Part shown: in pieces, positions 39,878 through 47,823 of the stretch
How positions within the stretch are numbered: the stretch's first letter is position 1
How the letters are laid out: every line of letters begins with the position of its first letter
Assembly: GCA_017458105.1 (NCBI GenBank)
Contig: JAFTGC010000005.1
Location: 1 to 47,823 of the forward strand
Origin: Ruminococcus sp.
GTDB taxonomy: Bacteria > Bacillota > Clostridia > Oscillospirales > Acutalibacteraceae
Direction: 5' to 3'
DNA length: 47,823 nucleotides
Program-made: the position numbers and the translations under genes
The notes under the pieces: generated by a model
The model's input: only the letters and a program-made list of their open reading frames with translations
The model's database searches: none
What the model was told of the DNA's origin: nothing

Positions 39878-41584
39878 ATGAAAAGTTTATCATTCCTCAA
39901 AAACTACAAAAAGCAGGCGATTTCAGCACCGCTTTTCAAGCTTCTTGAGGCTTCATTTGAACTGTTTATTCCGCTTGTTGTTGCGGATATGATTGATAAA
40001 GGAATAAACAACGGCGATAGCGGTTACATCATTTCACGGGTATTGATTCTTGTTTTGCTGGCGGCTGTAGGATTGGGATTTTCAATAACGGCTCAGTTCT
40101 TTTCAGCAAGGGCGGCTATAGGTATGGCTACAAAGCTCAGAAGTGCGGTTTTTAAAAAAATTCAGTCACTAAGTTTTAGCCAGCTTGACAGCATTGGCTC
40201 GGCTACATTGATAACCCGAATGACAAGTGACATCAATCAAATCCAAACAGGTGTAAATATGTTTCTGCGTTTGTTCCTACGCTCTCCTTTTATAGTGTTG
40301 GGTGCAACGCTTATGGCTTTTTATGTTGATGTCAAGGGTGCATTGGTGTTTGCGGTTGCCGTTCCTGTACTTTCATTAATAGTTTTTGCAGTTATGTTTG
40401 CAACAATACCTATGTTCAGAAAGGTACAGAGCAGGCTGGACAGCGTGCTTTTAAAAACAAAAGAGAATGTCAAGGGAACAAGGGTTATCCGTGCGTTCAC
40501 CCAGGAAGAAAACGAGGTAAAAAGTTTTTCGTCTGAAAATCAACTTCTCACTAAATTGCAAAAATCAGCCGGCAAGGTTTCAGCCATTATGAATCCTGCG
40601 ACTTTTATAGTGATTAACCTCGGTATAGCTTTGCTTATCTATGTTGGTGCATTGCGTGTGGATTCGGGTATTATAACACAGGGTGCGGTGGTTGCCCTAT
40701 ATAACTATATGTCGCAGATTTTGGTTGAGCTTATAAAGCTTGCCAACCTTATAATTACCGAAACAAAGGCTATTGCCTGCAAAAACAGAGTAGACAGCAT
40801 TTTGTTGCTTGAAGAACACAAAAAGCCAAAGGGCAAGGATATAAAATCAGAGGATTTTATTACATTTAATAATGTTTCGCTAAGCTATGGAAATAATAAT
40901 GAATACAGTGTTAAAAACATAAGTTTTTCGGTAAAACGGGGAGAAACCGTTGGGATAATCGGCGTAACAGGCAGCGGAAAAACCAGTGTTGTAAATCTTC
41001 TTTGCGGATTTTATGAACCGACCGAAGGCGAAATTATTGTTAATAATAAAAATATACTCAACTATACCGACAGAGAACTGGACAAGACTTTTTCAATCGT
41101 AATGCAAAAAGCGGCTATGTTTCGCGGTACAATAAGAGAGAATATTCTGTTTGGTGCGGTTGAAAAGTCTGATGAAGAAGTAAGACTTGCAGTCGAAAAT
41201 TCGCAGTCTGCAGAAATTATCTCCAACAAAGCCCGAGGCCTTGATGAATTTGTCATTGAGCAGGGCAAGAACCTTTCAGGAGGTCAGAAGCAGAGGTTGT
41301 CAATTGCAAGAGCTTTGGTGCGTAACACACCTGTTCTGATACTTGACGACAGCTTTTCTGCATTGGATTATAAAACCGATAAAGCCCTCAGAAAGTCCCT
41401 TGCCGAACAAAGTGGGCGAACAACCTTTATAATTTCGCAAAGGACTTCAACGCTTGAAAATTGCGATAAAATTATTGTGCTTGATGACGGCAAAGTCGCA
41501 GGAATCGGTACCAACAGCGAGCTGCTTTCTTCCTGCGACGAATATAAAGAGATTTACACAGCCTGCAACAGGGAGGTGTCCTGA
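39878..41584 (+). CDS. Heterodimeric ABC exporter, subunit 1
   Basis: 568 residues: six membrane helices (about 15-300) and an ATPase with Walker A GVTGSGKTS, signature NLSGGQKQRLSIARAL, and Walker B LILDDSFSALD. The usual catalytic Glu after Walker B is Asp, as in the degenerate half of BmrC/LmrC-type heterodimers. ATG 39878 follows AAAGGAGG. The stop overlaps the next start by one base (TGATG). Substrates of such pairs include drugs and lipids; unknown here. Confidence 0.9.
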   Translation: MKSLSFLKNYKKQAISAPLFKLLEASFELFIPLVVADMIDKGINNGDSGYIISRVLILVLLAAVGLGFSITAQFFSARAAIGMATKLRSAVFKKIQSLSFSQLDSIGSATLITRMTSDINQIQTGVNMFLRLFLRSPFIVLGATLMAFYVDVKGALVFAVAVPVLSLIVFAVMFATIPMFRKVQSRLDSVLLKTKENVKGTRVIRAFTQEENEVKSFSSENQLLTKLQKSAGKVSAIMNPATFIVINLGIALLIYVGALRVDSGIITQGAVVALYNYMSQILVELIKLANLIITETKAIACKNRVDSILLLEEHKKPKGKDIKSEDFITFNNVSLSYGNNNEYSVKNISFSVKRGETVGIIGVTGSGKTSVVNLLCGFYEPTEGEIIVNNKNILNYTDRELDKTFSIVMQKAAMFRGTIRENILFGAVEKSDEEVRLAVENSQSAEIISNKARGLDEFVIEQGKNLSGGQKQRLSIARALVRNTPVLILDDSFSALDYKTDKALRKSLAEQSGRTTFIISQRTSTLENCDKIIVLDDGKVAGIGTNSELLSSCDEYKEIYTACNREVS

Positions 41585-43311
41585 TGAAAAGCTCACAAAT
41601 TTTAAAACGGGTTTTGAAATGTATTTCGGTATATAAATTTTCGTTTATTTTTTCGTTAATTTTAAGTATTGTTTCAGTTGCGGGAACACTCTATATTCCG
41701 GTGCTTGCAGGTGACGCAATTGATATGATCGTAGGCAAAGGCAAGGTCAATTTTGACGGCCTGTTTTATATACTTGCGGAGATTGTCGTTGCGTTGATTT
41801 TCTCAGGAATCAGCCAGTATTTTGCAAATATTCTCAACAACCGTATCTCGTTTTTGACAGTACAGGATATGAGAAATGCAGCGTTTGAAAAAATTCAAAA
41901 AGTTCCGGTTTCATACATTGACAGCCACGAAACCGGCGATTTGGTCAGCCGTATAATAGCCGATGCCGACCAGTTTGCGGACGGACTTCTTATGGGTTTT
42001 CAAAGCCTGTTTACAGGAATTATAACCATTTTCGGTACTTTGTTTTTTATGTTTTCAATCAATGTCTGGATTGGACTTATAGTTTTTGTGCTGACTCCGC
42101 TTTCGCTTTTTGTAAGCCGTTTTATCTCAAGAAAAACCTTTATCTATTTTACAAAACAAAGCGAACAGCGTGGCAGAGAAACTGCTTTTATTGAAGAAAT
42201 GTTAAGTAATTTAAAAACCGTTAAGGCTTACCATAGGGAAGAATTGAACGAAGTTAAGTTTGACGAAATCAATGAACAGCTCGGCAAAGAATCTATGAAA
42301 GCTACTTTCTATTCCTCGCTTTCAAATCCCTGCACAAGATTTGTAAATTCTGTGGTTTATGCTGCCGTTGGTTTGGCAGGTGCCTTGTGTGCGTTAAACG
42401 GTATAATTTCTGTAGGAAACCTTTCAGCGTTTTTAGCCTATGCAAACCAGTACACAAAACCTTTTAATGAGATTACAGGTGTGGTTACCGAGCTTCAGAA
42501 TGCAATTGCGTGTGCAGGCAGAATTTTCGAGTTGGCAGACGCCCGTCCCGAGGCTGAACCAAATGGAAGTTTACCTGAAAAAATCAGCGGAAGTTTTGAT
42601 GTCAGAGATGTTTCATTTTCCTACGATAAGAGCCGTGAGCTGTTGAAAGACCTGTCTTTTCGTTTGGAAAGCGGTCAAAACCTTGCAGTCGTAGGGCCTA
42701 CAGGCTGCGGAAAGACCACTTTGATAAATCTTCTTATGCGTTTTTATGAAATTGACAGCGGAAGTATAAAAATTGACAACACGGATATAAACTCCGTAAC
42801 AAGGCAATCCCTCAGAAGTCATATGGGTATGGTTTTGCAGGAAACTTGGCTTAAAAGCGGCACAATCAAAGAAAACATTGCATTTGGTAATCCAAATGCA
42901 ACCGATAAACAAATTGTAGAGGCTGCCAAAAAAAGCCATGCACATTCGTTTATTAAAAAACTCAGCAACGGTTATGATACTTATATCGGTGAGGACGGCG
43001 GAAACCTTTCAATAGGGCAAAAACAGTTGATTTGTATAACCCGCCTTATGCTGTGTCCGCCGCCTATACTTATTCTTGACGAAGCTACAAGTTCAATTGA
43101 CCTTGTTACAGAACAGCGTATAACAAGGTCGTTTATGAAACTTATGCAGGGCAGAACCGCTTTTGTGGTTGCTCACCGCCTAAGTACGATTGTAAACAGT
43201 GATTTAATACTTGTGATGAAGGACGGTCAGGTGGTAGAAATAGGAAACCATAGCCAACTGCTCAAAAAGGGCGGTTTTTACAGCACTCTTTATAAAAGTC
43301 AGTTTAACTAA
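41584..43311 (+). CDS. Heterodimeric ABC exporter, subunit 2
   Basis: 575 residues: six membrane helices (about 15-310) and an ATPase with GPTGCGKTT, Walker B LILDEATSSID with catalytic Glu, and H-loop VAHRLST. The signature reads NLSIGQKQ instead of LSGGQ. Together with the Asp in subunit 1 this gives one full and one weakened ATP site, the pattern of asymmetric exporters. Translation is coupled to subunit 1 by a one-base overlap. Confidence 0.9.
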   Translation: MKSSQILKRVLKCISVYKFSFIFSLILSIVSVAGTLYIPVLAGDAIDMIVGKGKVNFDGLFYILAEIVVALIFSGISQYFANILNNRISFLTVQDMRNAAFEKIQKVPVSYIDSHETGDLVSRIIADADQFADGLLMGFQSLFTGIITIFGTLFFMFSINVWIGLIVFVLTPLSLFVSRFISRKTFIYFTKQSEQRGRETAFIEEMLSNLKTVKAYHREELNEVKFDEINEQLGKESMKATFYSSLSNPCTRFVNSVVYAAVGLAGALCALNGIISVGNLSAFLAYANQYTKPFNEITGVVTELQNAIACAGRIFELADARPEAEPNGSLPEKISGSFDVRDVSFSYDKSRELLKDLSFRLESGQNLAVVGPTGCGKTTLINLLMRFYEIDSGSIKIDNTDINSVTRQSLRSHMGMVLQETWLKSGTIKENIAFGNPNATDKQIVEAAKKSHAHSFIKKLSNGYDTYIGEDGGNLSIGQKQLICITRLMLCPPPILILDEATSSIDLVTEQRITRSFMKLMQGRTAFVVAHRLSTIVNSDLILVMKDGQVVEIGNHSQLLKKGGFYSTLYKSQFN

Positions 43312-43353
43312 AAAATGCGTCCAAAAATTGTAAAAATTTTCCCGGAAACAATA

Positions 43354-43383
43354 TTGTAATTATTTGTCATATTGTGTTATAAT
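43354..43383 (+). promoter_or_regulatory. Promoter for the CDP-glycerol transferase gene
   Basis: TTGTAA (43354-43359), 18-base spacer, TATAAT (43378-43383), 29 bases before the chosen start. Confidence 0.6.
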
Positions 43384-43411
43384 TTATGGTGGCAGAGAGG
43401 AGATACGCAAA

Positions 43412-46400
43412 ATGTTTTTTGGTGCATTTGACGACTTCACCGAAAAGGATGTCGAATTTAAAGGAAGAGTTTTAGCCGATTTCACAGGCTTTCATGATAA
43501 TAAAATCACCGTTACTTTCGGTGAACAAAAGAGGGATTACAAGGCTGCAGTTGGTTTTGCAATTTTGGATTCAAAAAATAACCGTATTTGGTACAGTGAG
43601 GCTGAAATCAAGGAGGAAACTTACCTCCTTAATATAAGCAGTTTTAACTTTTTGTCATTCAATTCAATACCTATGCGGTACAAGTTATATGTTGTTTTTG
43701 ATAATGAAAGCAAACTTGTTTTTTGCAGGCTTTATTCCAAACCGATTAAAGACGCTTACCTTGCAACCGGCGATAAAGCTTTGCTTTATATGGAGGCGGT
43801 TGCCGAGAAAAAATACAATAATACCGATGTAAGTTTTATTCCAAACTGCACAACATCGGGTTACTTGGGCTTTATATTAATCAGAAAGTCAAGTTTGCTC
43901 AACTATATCCTCAAGAATACTGTCGAGAGTTTTGAGGTTAAAGACGGACATTTTTGCTTTACTGTAAGAATAAAAAAGTTTCGTTCCTGTGACAATGTCG
44001 GCGTAACCTTGCGTTCGGCTTTTACAGACGAAGTTAATTATTATGATGTTGAGCCTGAAAGCCGTATTGACGGAGGAAATTATTTTGAACTGCGTTTCAG
44101 ATTTTCAAGAAACTTTTTGCAGCTTGACCGTCCTGACAGACTTACTGTTTGTTCATATTATGAGATTGACGGCTATAGATATCTTGTTTCTGTACGCACA
44201 AAAGACGAGGAGCTTTCACAAAAAATAACTCGTATGTGTTATGACGAGGACAGCCGTGAAAACGCCCTGCCGATGGAGTTTACATTCCGATCTCCGTTTT
44301 GTATGTTAAAATTCCCTAATGTGCTCACGCATATCGGACATAAAATCACCGAGGAAAATACCCCGAGAAAGATTTTATTCTCACCTGAATTTGTGGCTTC
44401 AAGGATTGTTGCTGCGGATTTTCTTCCTAATAAGGGCAGTTATATATTCCGCCTGAAAATGAATATTGAGAAGTTTGACGATTTTTCAATCTTTATTCAT
44501 AGCAATAAATCAAAGGAAAAAATCATACTTGATGTTGCTTCTTATGATAAGAAAAAACGCGAAATAGAAGTGGACTTTTCTGCAATCCGAGGCAATATTG
44601 AAGACTTCACAGCAAGAAACTATCTTGTTTGCTTTGCATTCTCTTATAAGGGAAGTATGTATGCTGTAAAACTGAGGTTTTCAGAACACCGCCCTGCTGA
44701 AAATGATACCAAAGAAATAATTCCTAACAAGTATTTTGAATCGGTTGCAACCTTTATTGTTAAGGATACTTATGTTTCAATAATACCTTTTTACAGTGCA
44801 TCCGGCTATTTTTATGTCAGGGTGCAGGACAGGCTCTTTAACTATGTAGATGATGTTACGGTGCCTTTGGAAAAACTTACAATCAACAACAAAATCTTAA
44901 ATGTCACTGTAGATATTACCGACAATGAAAAGAACTTTACGGGCTTTGCACTTTCGTACTTCTACCGAAAAAGTGAAGACAAGCGTGTTTATTTTGTAAA
45001 AGGTGATTTGCTGGCAAAGGGCGACCGTACTATTTTGAAAGCAAAAATCGACCTGAGCAAGTTTGAATTCCAGCGTATCAGGTGGATGTTTTATGCAGTG
45101 TTTATGGAGGGAGAAATTCCTTACTTTGCTAATATAACGGCTAAAGAAGAGGATACCGAGGCAATAAAAATTCCATGGCAATTGCTGTTAAGCAGTAATT
45201 GTTACAAAATCCCTGCCGAACAGGGAACGGATGTGTTCTTCCCATATACCACAAAAAGCAATACTACAGCGTTTATGATGCGTGAAGAAAATATCTCAGA
45301 CGAGCGTTCGTTTAAATGGAAAGAGCTGTTTGCCCTTGCTAAGTACAAGCTGTTAAAATCGCACTATCGCAAGAAAAAAATAATAATTATGTACGAGAAA
45401 AACGGCAACTGTGCTCAGGATAACGGCTATCAACTTTTCAGATACTGCATGGATAACAATGTTGAAAAACGTCTGGGTGCACATATTTATTATGTAATAG
45501 ACAAAAATTCACCGCATTACGAGCGGGTTGCTATGTACAGAAAACGGCTTTTGAACTTTATGTCGTTTAAGCATATGGTGTATATGGTCGCTTCCAGACT
45601 GCTGGTTTCATCTGATACCAGACCGCACAGTTACATTTGGAGAGCCAACAATTCCGCTATATTAAATATCATCAACAACAAAAAATTCTTTTTCCTACAG
45701 CATGGTGTAACCGCCTTTAAGCGTAACGATAATGTAATGGGTAAAAACAACACCGTACCGTTTATAAGATATGTTACAACATCTAAGGCTGAAAAGGAGA
45801 TAATCCATAAGTACTTTAACTATGATTATGATGAAATCTGCGATATAGGCTTTACTCGCTGGGATTACCTTGAGGATAAATCTCAAGGAACAAACGAAGT
45901 TTTGTTTATGCCTACATGGAGAAACTGGCTTGACGAAGTTGAGGACAGCTTGTTCCTTGAAAGCGATTATTTCAAAGAATACAGCGAGATGATAAAGAGC
46001 AAGCGTTTGCACGATATTCTTGAAAAGTACGATGTAACGGTGAACTTTTTTGTTCATCCTAAGTTTAGAACTTATCTTGATAAGTTTGAATCGAACGACA
46101 GGATAAAAATAGTAGAGGATGATGTTCCTCTTAACGAACTGATTATGCGTTGTAAACTTTTGGTTACTGACTACAGCTCGGTTTCATGGGATGCTTACTA
46201 TATGGGCAAGCCTGTTTTGTTCTATCAGTTTGACTATGATATGTACAGCAATATTCACGGCTCGTATATTGATATGAAAACAGAACTTTTCGGCGACCGC
46301 AGTACAACCCTTGACGGTTTTTGTGATGACTTTGAAAGAGCGGCAAAGTCAGGCTTTAAACTTCCGCATAAGTACAGTTTGATGCGAGACCGCAGTTTTT

Positions 46401-46462
46401 CGCATATTGATAAGCAAAACTGTGCAAGAACAGTGCAGGAAATTCGCAAGATAAAGTGGTAA
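43412..46462 (+). CDS. Large CDP-glycerol glycerophosphotransferase-family protein
   Basis: 1016 residues, over twice the size of TagB/TagF catalytic domains. The C-terminal about 370 residues form the CDP-glycerol transferase domain (PF04464): FLQHGVTAFKRND, VTTSKAEKEII, DIGFTRWDYL, VLFMPTWRNWL, FFVHPKFR, and LVTDYSSVSWDAYYMGKPVLFYQ. The first about 600 residues have no recognisable family; they are rich in beta strands, and pieces such as FIPNCTTSGYLGF and IIPFYSASGYFYVRV hint at diverged internal repeats. It probably adds glycerol- or ribitol-phosphate units to wall teichoic acid or a surface glycan. AGGAGA precedes ATG 43412. It is a single-gene unit ended by two hairpins. Confidence 0.88.
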   Translation: MFFGAFDDFTEKDVEFKGRVLADFTGFHDNKITVTFGEQKRDYKAAVGFAILDSKNNRIWYSEAEIKEETYLLNISSFNFLSFNSIPMRYKLYVVFDNESKLVFCRLYSKPIKDAYLATGDKALLYMEAVAEKKYNNTDVSFIPNCTTSGYLGFILIRKSSLLNYILKNTVESFEVKDGHFCFTVRIKKFRSCDNVGVTLRSAFTDEVNYYDVEPESRIDGGNYFELRFRFSRNFLQLDRPDRLTVCSYYEIDGYRYLVSVRTKDEELSQKITRMCYDEDSRENALPMEFTFRSPFCMLKFPNVLTHIGHKITEENTPRKILFSPEFVASRIVAADFLPNKGSYIFRLKMNIEKFDDFSIFIHSNKSKEKIILDVASYDKKKREIEVDFSAIRGNIEDFTARNYLVCFAFSYKGSMYAVKLRFSEHRPAENDTKEIIPNKYFESVATFIVKDTYVSIIPFYSASGYFYVRVQDRLFNYVDDVTVPLEKLTINNKILNVTVDITDNEKNFTGFALSYFYRKSEDKRVYFVKGDLLAKGDRTILKAKIDLSKFEFQRIRWMFYAVFMEGEIPYFANITAKEEDTEAIKIPWQLLLSSNCYKIPAEQGTDVFFPYTTKSNTTAFMMREENISDERSFKWKELFALAKYKLLKSHYRKKKIIIMYEKNGNCAQDNGYQLFRYCMDNNVEKRLGAHIYYVIDKNSPHYERVAMYRKRLLNFMSFKHMVYMVASRLLVSSDTRPHSYIWRANNSAILNIINNKKFFFLQHGVTAFKRNDNVMGKNNTVPFIRYVTTSKAEKEIIHKYFNYDYDEICDIGFTRWDYLEDKSQGTNEVLFMPTWRNWLDEVEDSLFLESDYFKEYSEMIKSKRLHDILEKYDVTVNFFVHPKFRTYLDKFESNDRIKIVEDDVPLNELIMRCKLLVTDYSSVSWDAYYMGKPVLFYQFDYDMYSNIHGSYIDMKTELFGDRSTTLDGFCDDFERAAKSGFKLPHKYSLMRDRSFSHIDKQNCARTVQEIRKIKW

Positions 46463-46475
46463 TAATTTAATGTTA

Positions 46476-46516
46476 AAACGGGCTGTATCGCCATAATGAT
46501 ACAGCCCTGTTTTGTT
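46476..46516 (+). terminator. Terminator after the CDP-glycerol transferase gene
   Basis: Perfect 10-bp arms GGGCTGTATC (46480-46489) and GATACAGCCC (46498-46507), with A run before and TGTTTTGTTT after. Confidence 0.85.
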
Positions 46517-46537
46517 TAAAAATTTATTTCAAAAACG

Positions 46538-46580
46538 CAAAAGACTCGGAATCCGGTTATCCCCAATTCCGAGTCTTTTG
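46538..46580. terminator. Second hairpin after the CDP-glycerol transferase gene
   Basis: Perfect 15-bp arms CAAAAGACTCGGAAT (46538-46552) and ATTCCGAGTCTTTTG (46566-46580), loop of 13 bases. It includes TTTT/AAAA at the base, so could act in both directions. Confidence 0.7.
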
Positions 46581-46790
46581 TCATTCAAGGAAATTTAATT
46601 ATTCGTTGACAAATATGTCTAATCGTGTTATTATTTTACCGTAAAATAAATTAGCTTAATATCTATTATTTATCTCATATTTTATAAAATCTACAACAAT
46701 TATTACGAATGATTTATGTTTAATTTTAATTTTGATAAATAAGAGTATAACAAAAATGTTATTATATTAAGAAGGGTGGTTATTTATAAA
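46581..46790 (+). other. AT-rich leader of the lipoprotein gene
   Basis: Contains a promoter TTGACA (46606-46611), 17-base spacer, TATTAT (46629-46634). The remaining 150 bases up to the GAAGGGTGG ribosome region are AT-rich with no further element seen. Confidence 0.6.
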
Positions 46791-47579
46791 ATGATATTCC
46801 TAAATAGAATAACTAAGTCGATTGTTTGTTGCTTAATTTTAATTATAATATGTAGCGGATGTTCATACAAAGATTTGGACAATGCGATCAATAAAAAATT
46901 AAATTCAGAAGAGGATGAAACTGTAGCAGTAAAGCAAATAACTGAAAACGATTTGTATTTGATAAAAAAAGGTGAAAGTATTCCCGATTATTATGAATAC
47001 ACTGATGAAACAGGAGAAAAATCTTCTGATGGAATAAAAGGTTTGGAATATAAGATAAACAACGTGAAAGTATATGATTCGATTTATGATACGAAAATTG
47101 AACCAAATGAATGTGATGGAACATTTAACGGTCAGGAAGCCGTATGGAAAAAGAATAGCTTTATTCTAATTTATGCAACCGCAACTTATAAAGTAAGCCA
47201 AAAAGAACCAAACAATGAAAATATGTTATATATGGACTTTTTTGCTGAATATAGAGAAGATGATAATTATCCGGATTTTCAGCAAAGTTTTCCGGAAAAA
47301 TCAGCTCCTTATTTAGTTTACTTTAGCGAACATGTAAAAGACGGTGACATTAATGTTATAACCGGAGAAAAAATGACTAAAAGTGAACATTATTATGTAT
47401 TTCGGAAAAGTGCTAAGAGTGGAGATACAATAAATTTTAAATTAGGTATCGTTGTTTCAAATGAACTGGTAAAACAGAAAAATGTTTTTCTGTTTTTACA
47501 TTACAGTACGCCTCCTGCTAACGATCCTATATATTGTGTAGATTTATTAGGAGAATTCTCAAATGAAAAATCTGATTAA
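46791..47579 (+). CDS. Lipoprotein of unknown function
   Basis: 262 residues from ATG 46791; GTG 46776 is an alternative start but lies within the ribosome-site sequence GAAGGGTGG. The signal peptide ends in a lipobox (IIICSGC; Cys about residue 24), so it should be anchored outside the membrane. The mature part is acidic, with a beta-rich domain (KGLEYKINNVKVYDS, FILIYATATYKVS, INFKLGIVVSNELV) like the extracellular immunoglobulin-type domains of DUF5027/5028-like lipoproteins; I am not certain of the family. It overlaps the next gene, an ABC permease, by 17 bases. Confidence 0.75.
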   Translation: MIFLNRITKSIVCCLILIIICSGCSYKDLDNAINKKLNSEEDETVAVKQITENDLYLIKKGESIPDYYEYTDETGEKSSDGIKGLEYKINNVKVYDSIYDTKIEPNECDGTFNGQEAVWKKNSFILIYATATYKVSQKEPNNENMLYMDFFAEYREDDNYPDFQQSFPEKSAPYLVYFSEHVKDGDINVITGEKMTKSEHYYVFRKSAKSGDTINFKLGIVVSNELVKQKNVFLFLHYSTPPANDPIYCVDLLGEFSNEKSD

Positions 47580-47823
47580 AATTGAACTAAAAAAATCTAT
47601 TTTTTCAAAAACATTTTTATTAGGGACAGCATTATTATCTTTGTTTGCAATACTTAGTGCTGTTTATTCAATCGAATCTTTTAATGGATATAATCCGGAT
47701 TATTTATATGAGTATTGTATGGAAAATGGTAAGTATGTATATAATCCCGACTTTCCTCTCTATTCGTTTTTTGGTTCATGGCTGGGCGGTGATACCTTAT
47801 CACTTGCATACACTTTGTTTTTT
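47563..47823 (+). CDS. ABC-2-type permease, N-terminal part (cut by window end)
   Basis: ATG 47563, preceded by AGGAG at 47550-47554, opens a frame that runs off the right edge (87 codons). It begins MKNLIKIELKKSIFSKTFLLG, the usual start of ABC-2 permeases: a short basic amphipathic segment leading to a first membrane helix (LGTALLSLFAILSAVYSI; quoted up to 18 residues). A large extracellular loop follows and the next helix is starting at the edge. Overlap with the lipoprotein gene suggests one exporter or immunity operon. Confidence 0.65.
   Translation, partial: MKNLIKIELKKSIFSKTFLLGTALLSLFAILSAVYSIESFNGYNPDYLYEYCMENGKYVYNPDFPLYSFFGSWLGGDTLSLAYTLFF

Noticed and set aside
46164..46494. Minus-strand frames at the end of the CDP-glycerol transferase gene
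   Set aside because: They oppose conserved transferase motifs and run into the terminator hairpin.

Overview
The window looks like chromosome from a low-GC Gram-positive of class Clostridia, probably a gut Ruminococcus-like (Oscillospiraceae) bacterium. This is inferred from strong AGGAGG-type ribosome sites, sigma-A-type promoters, intrinsic terminators, Firmicutes-type protein families, a TagB/TarF-like CDP-glycerol transferase and the absence of outer-membrane genes. No rRNA, tRNA, CRISPR array, insertion sequence or phage module was seen.

Layout. 0-3.2 kb: tail of an unknown gene, then a taurine-type ABC importer (tauC-tauA-tauB). 3.3-4.8 kb: two small membrane proteins (YitT-like, EamA). 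4.8-7.9 kb: a PAPS module, with a sulfotransferase and cysQ on the minus strand and cysC divergent across a repeat-rich control region. 7.9-10.05 kb: a two-component system. 10.1-11.75 kb: a divergent enzyme I of the PTS (minus). 12-13 kb: cysK. 13-16.8 kb: a small hypothetical gene, a YoaK-like protein and an ABC exporter pair. 16.9-19.6 kb: a secreted protein joining two 100-residue Ig-like repeats to a complete cysteine-desulfurase-type PLP enzyme.

19.8-35.8 kb is the most interesting part. A divergent partner-switching module (PP2C phosphatase, RsbW-like kinase, STAS protein) borders a composite RiPP (ribosomally made, modified peptide) locus. The locus runs: short NHLP-type secretion protein, NHLP exporter with C39 leader peptidase, second NHLP ABC subunit, nucleotidyltransferase, a promoter, precursor 1 (double-glycine leader), precursor 2 (Cys- and aromatic-rich, YxKP leader), HPr-kinase-like/PqqD fusion, radical SAM/SPASM enzyme, a LanM-like synthetase lacking its N-terminal part but keeping the kinase-like active site and the LanC zinc cysteines, an S24/S26-type peptidase and a further ABC exporter. 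The block from precursor 2 through most of the radical SAM gene is visibly more AT-rich than its flanks. I read it as a radical-SAM cassette nested in a lanthipeptide/NHLP backbone: two candidate precursors, two modifying systems, two proteases and two exporters in one locus.

36-47.8 kb: a secreted protein behind an attenuator-like leader, two small membrane proteins, gltX, a heterodimeric ABC exporter, a 1016-residue CDP-glycerol transferase, and a lipoprotein followed by an ABC permease cut by the window end. Sulfur recurs in the first 20 kb (taurine uptake, PAPS synthesis and use, cysK, secreted desulfurase-like enzyme), but ATP sulfurylase is not in the window. All functions are from reading motifs by eye; no database search was run.
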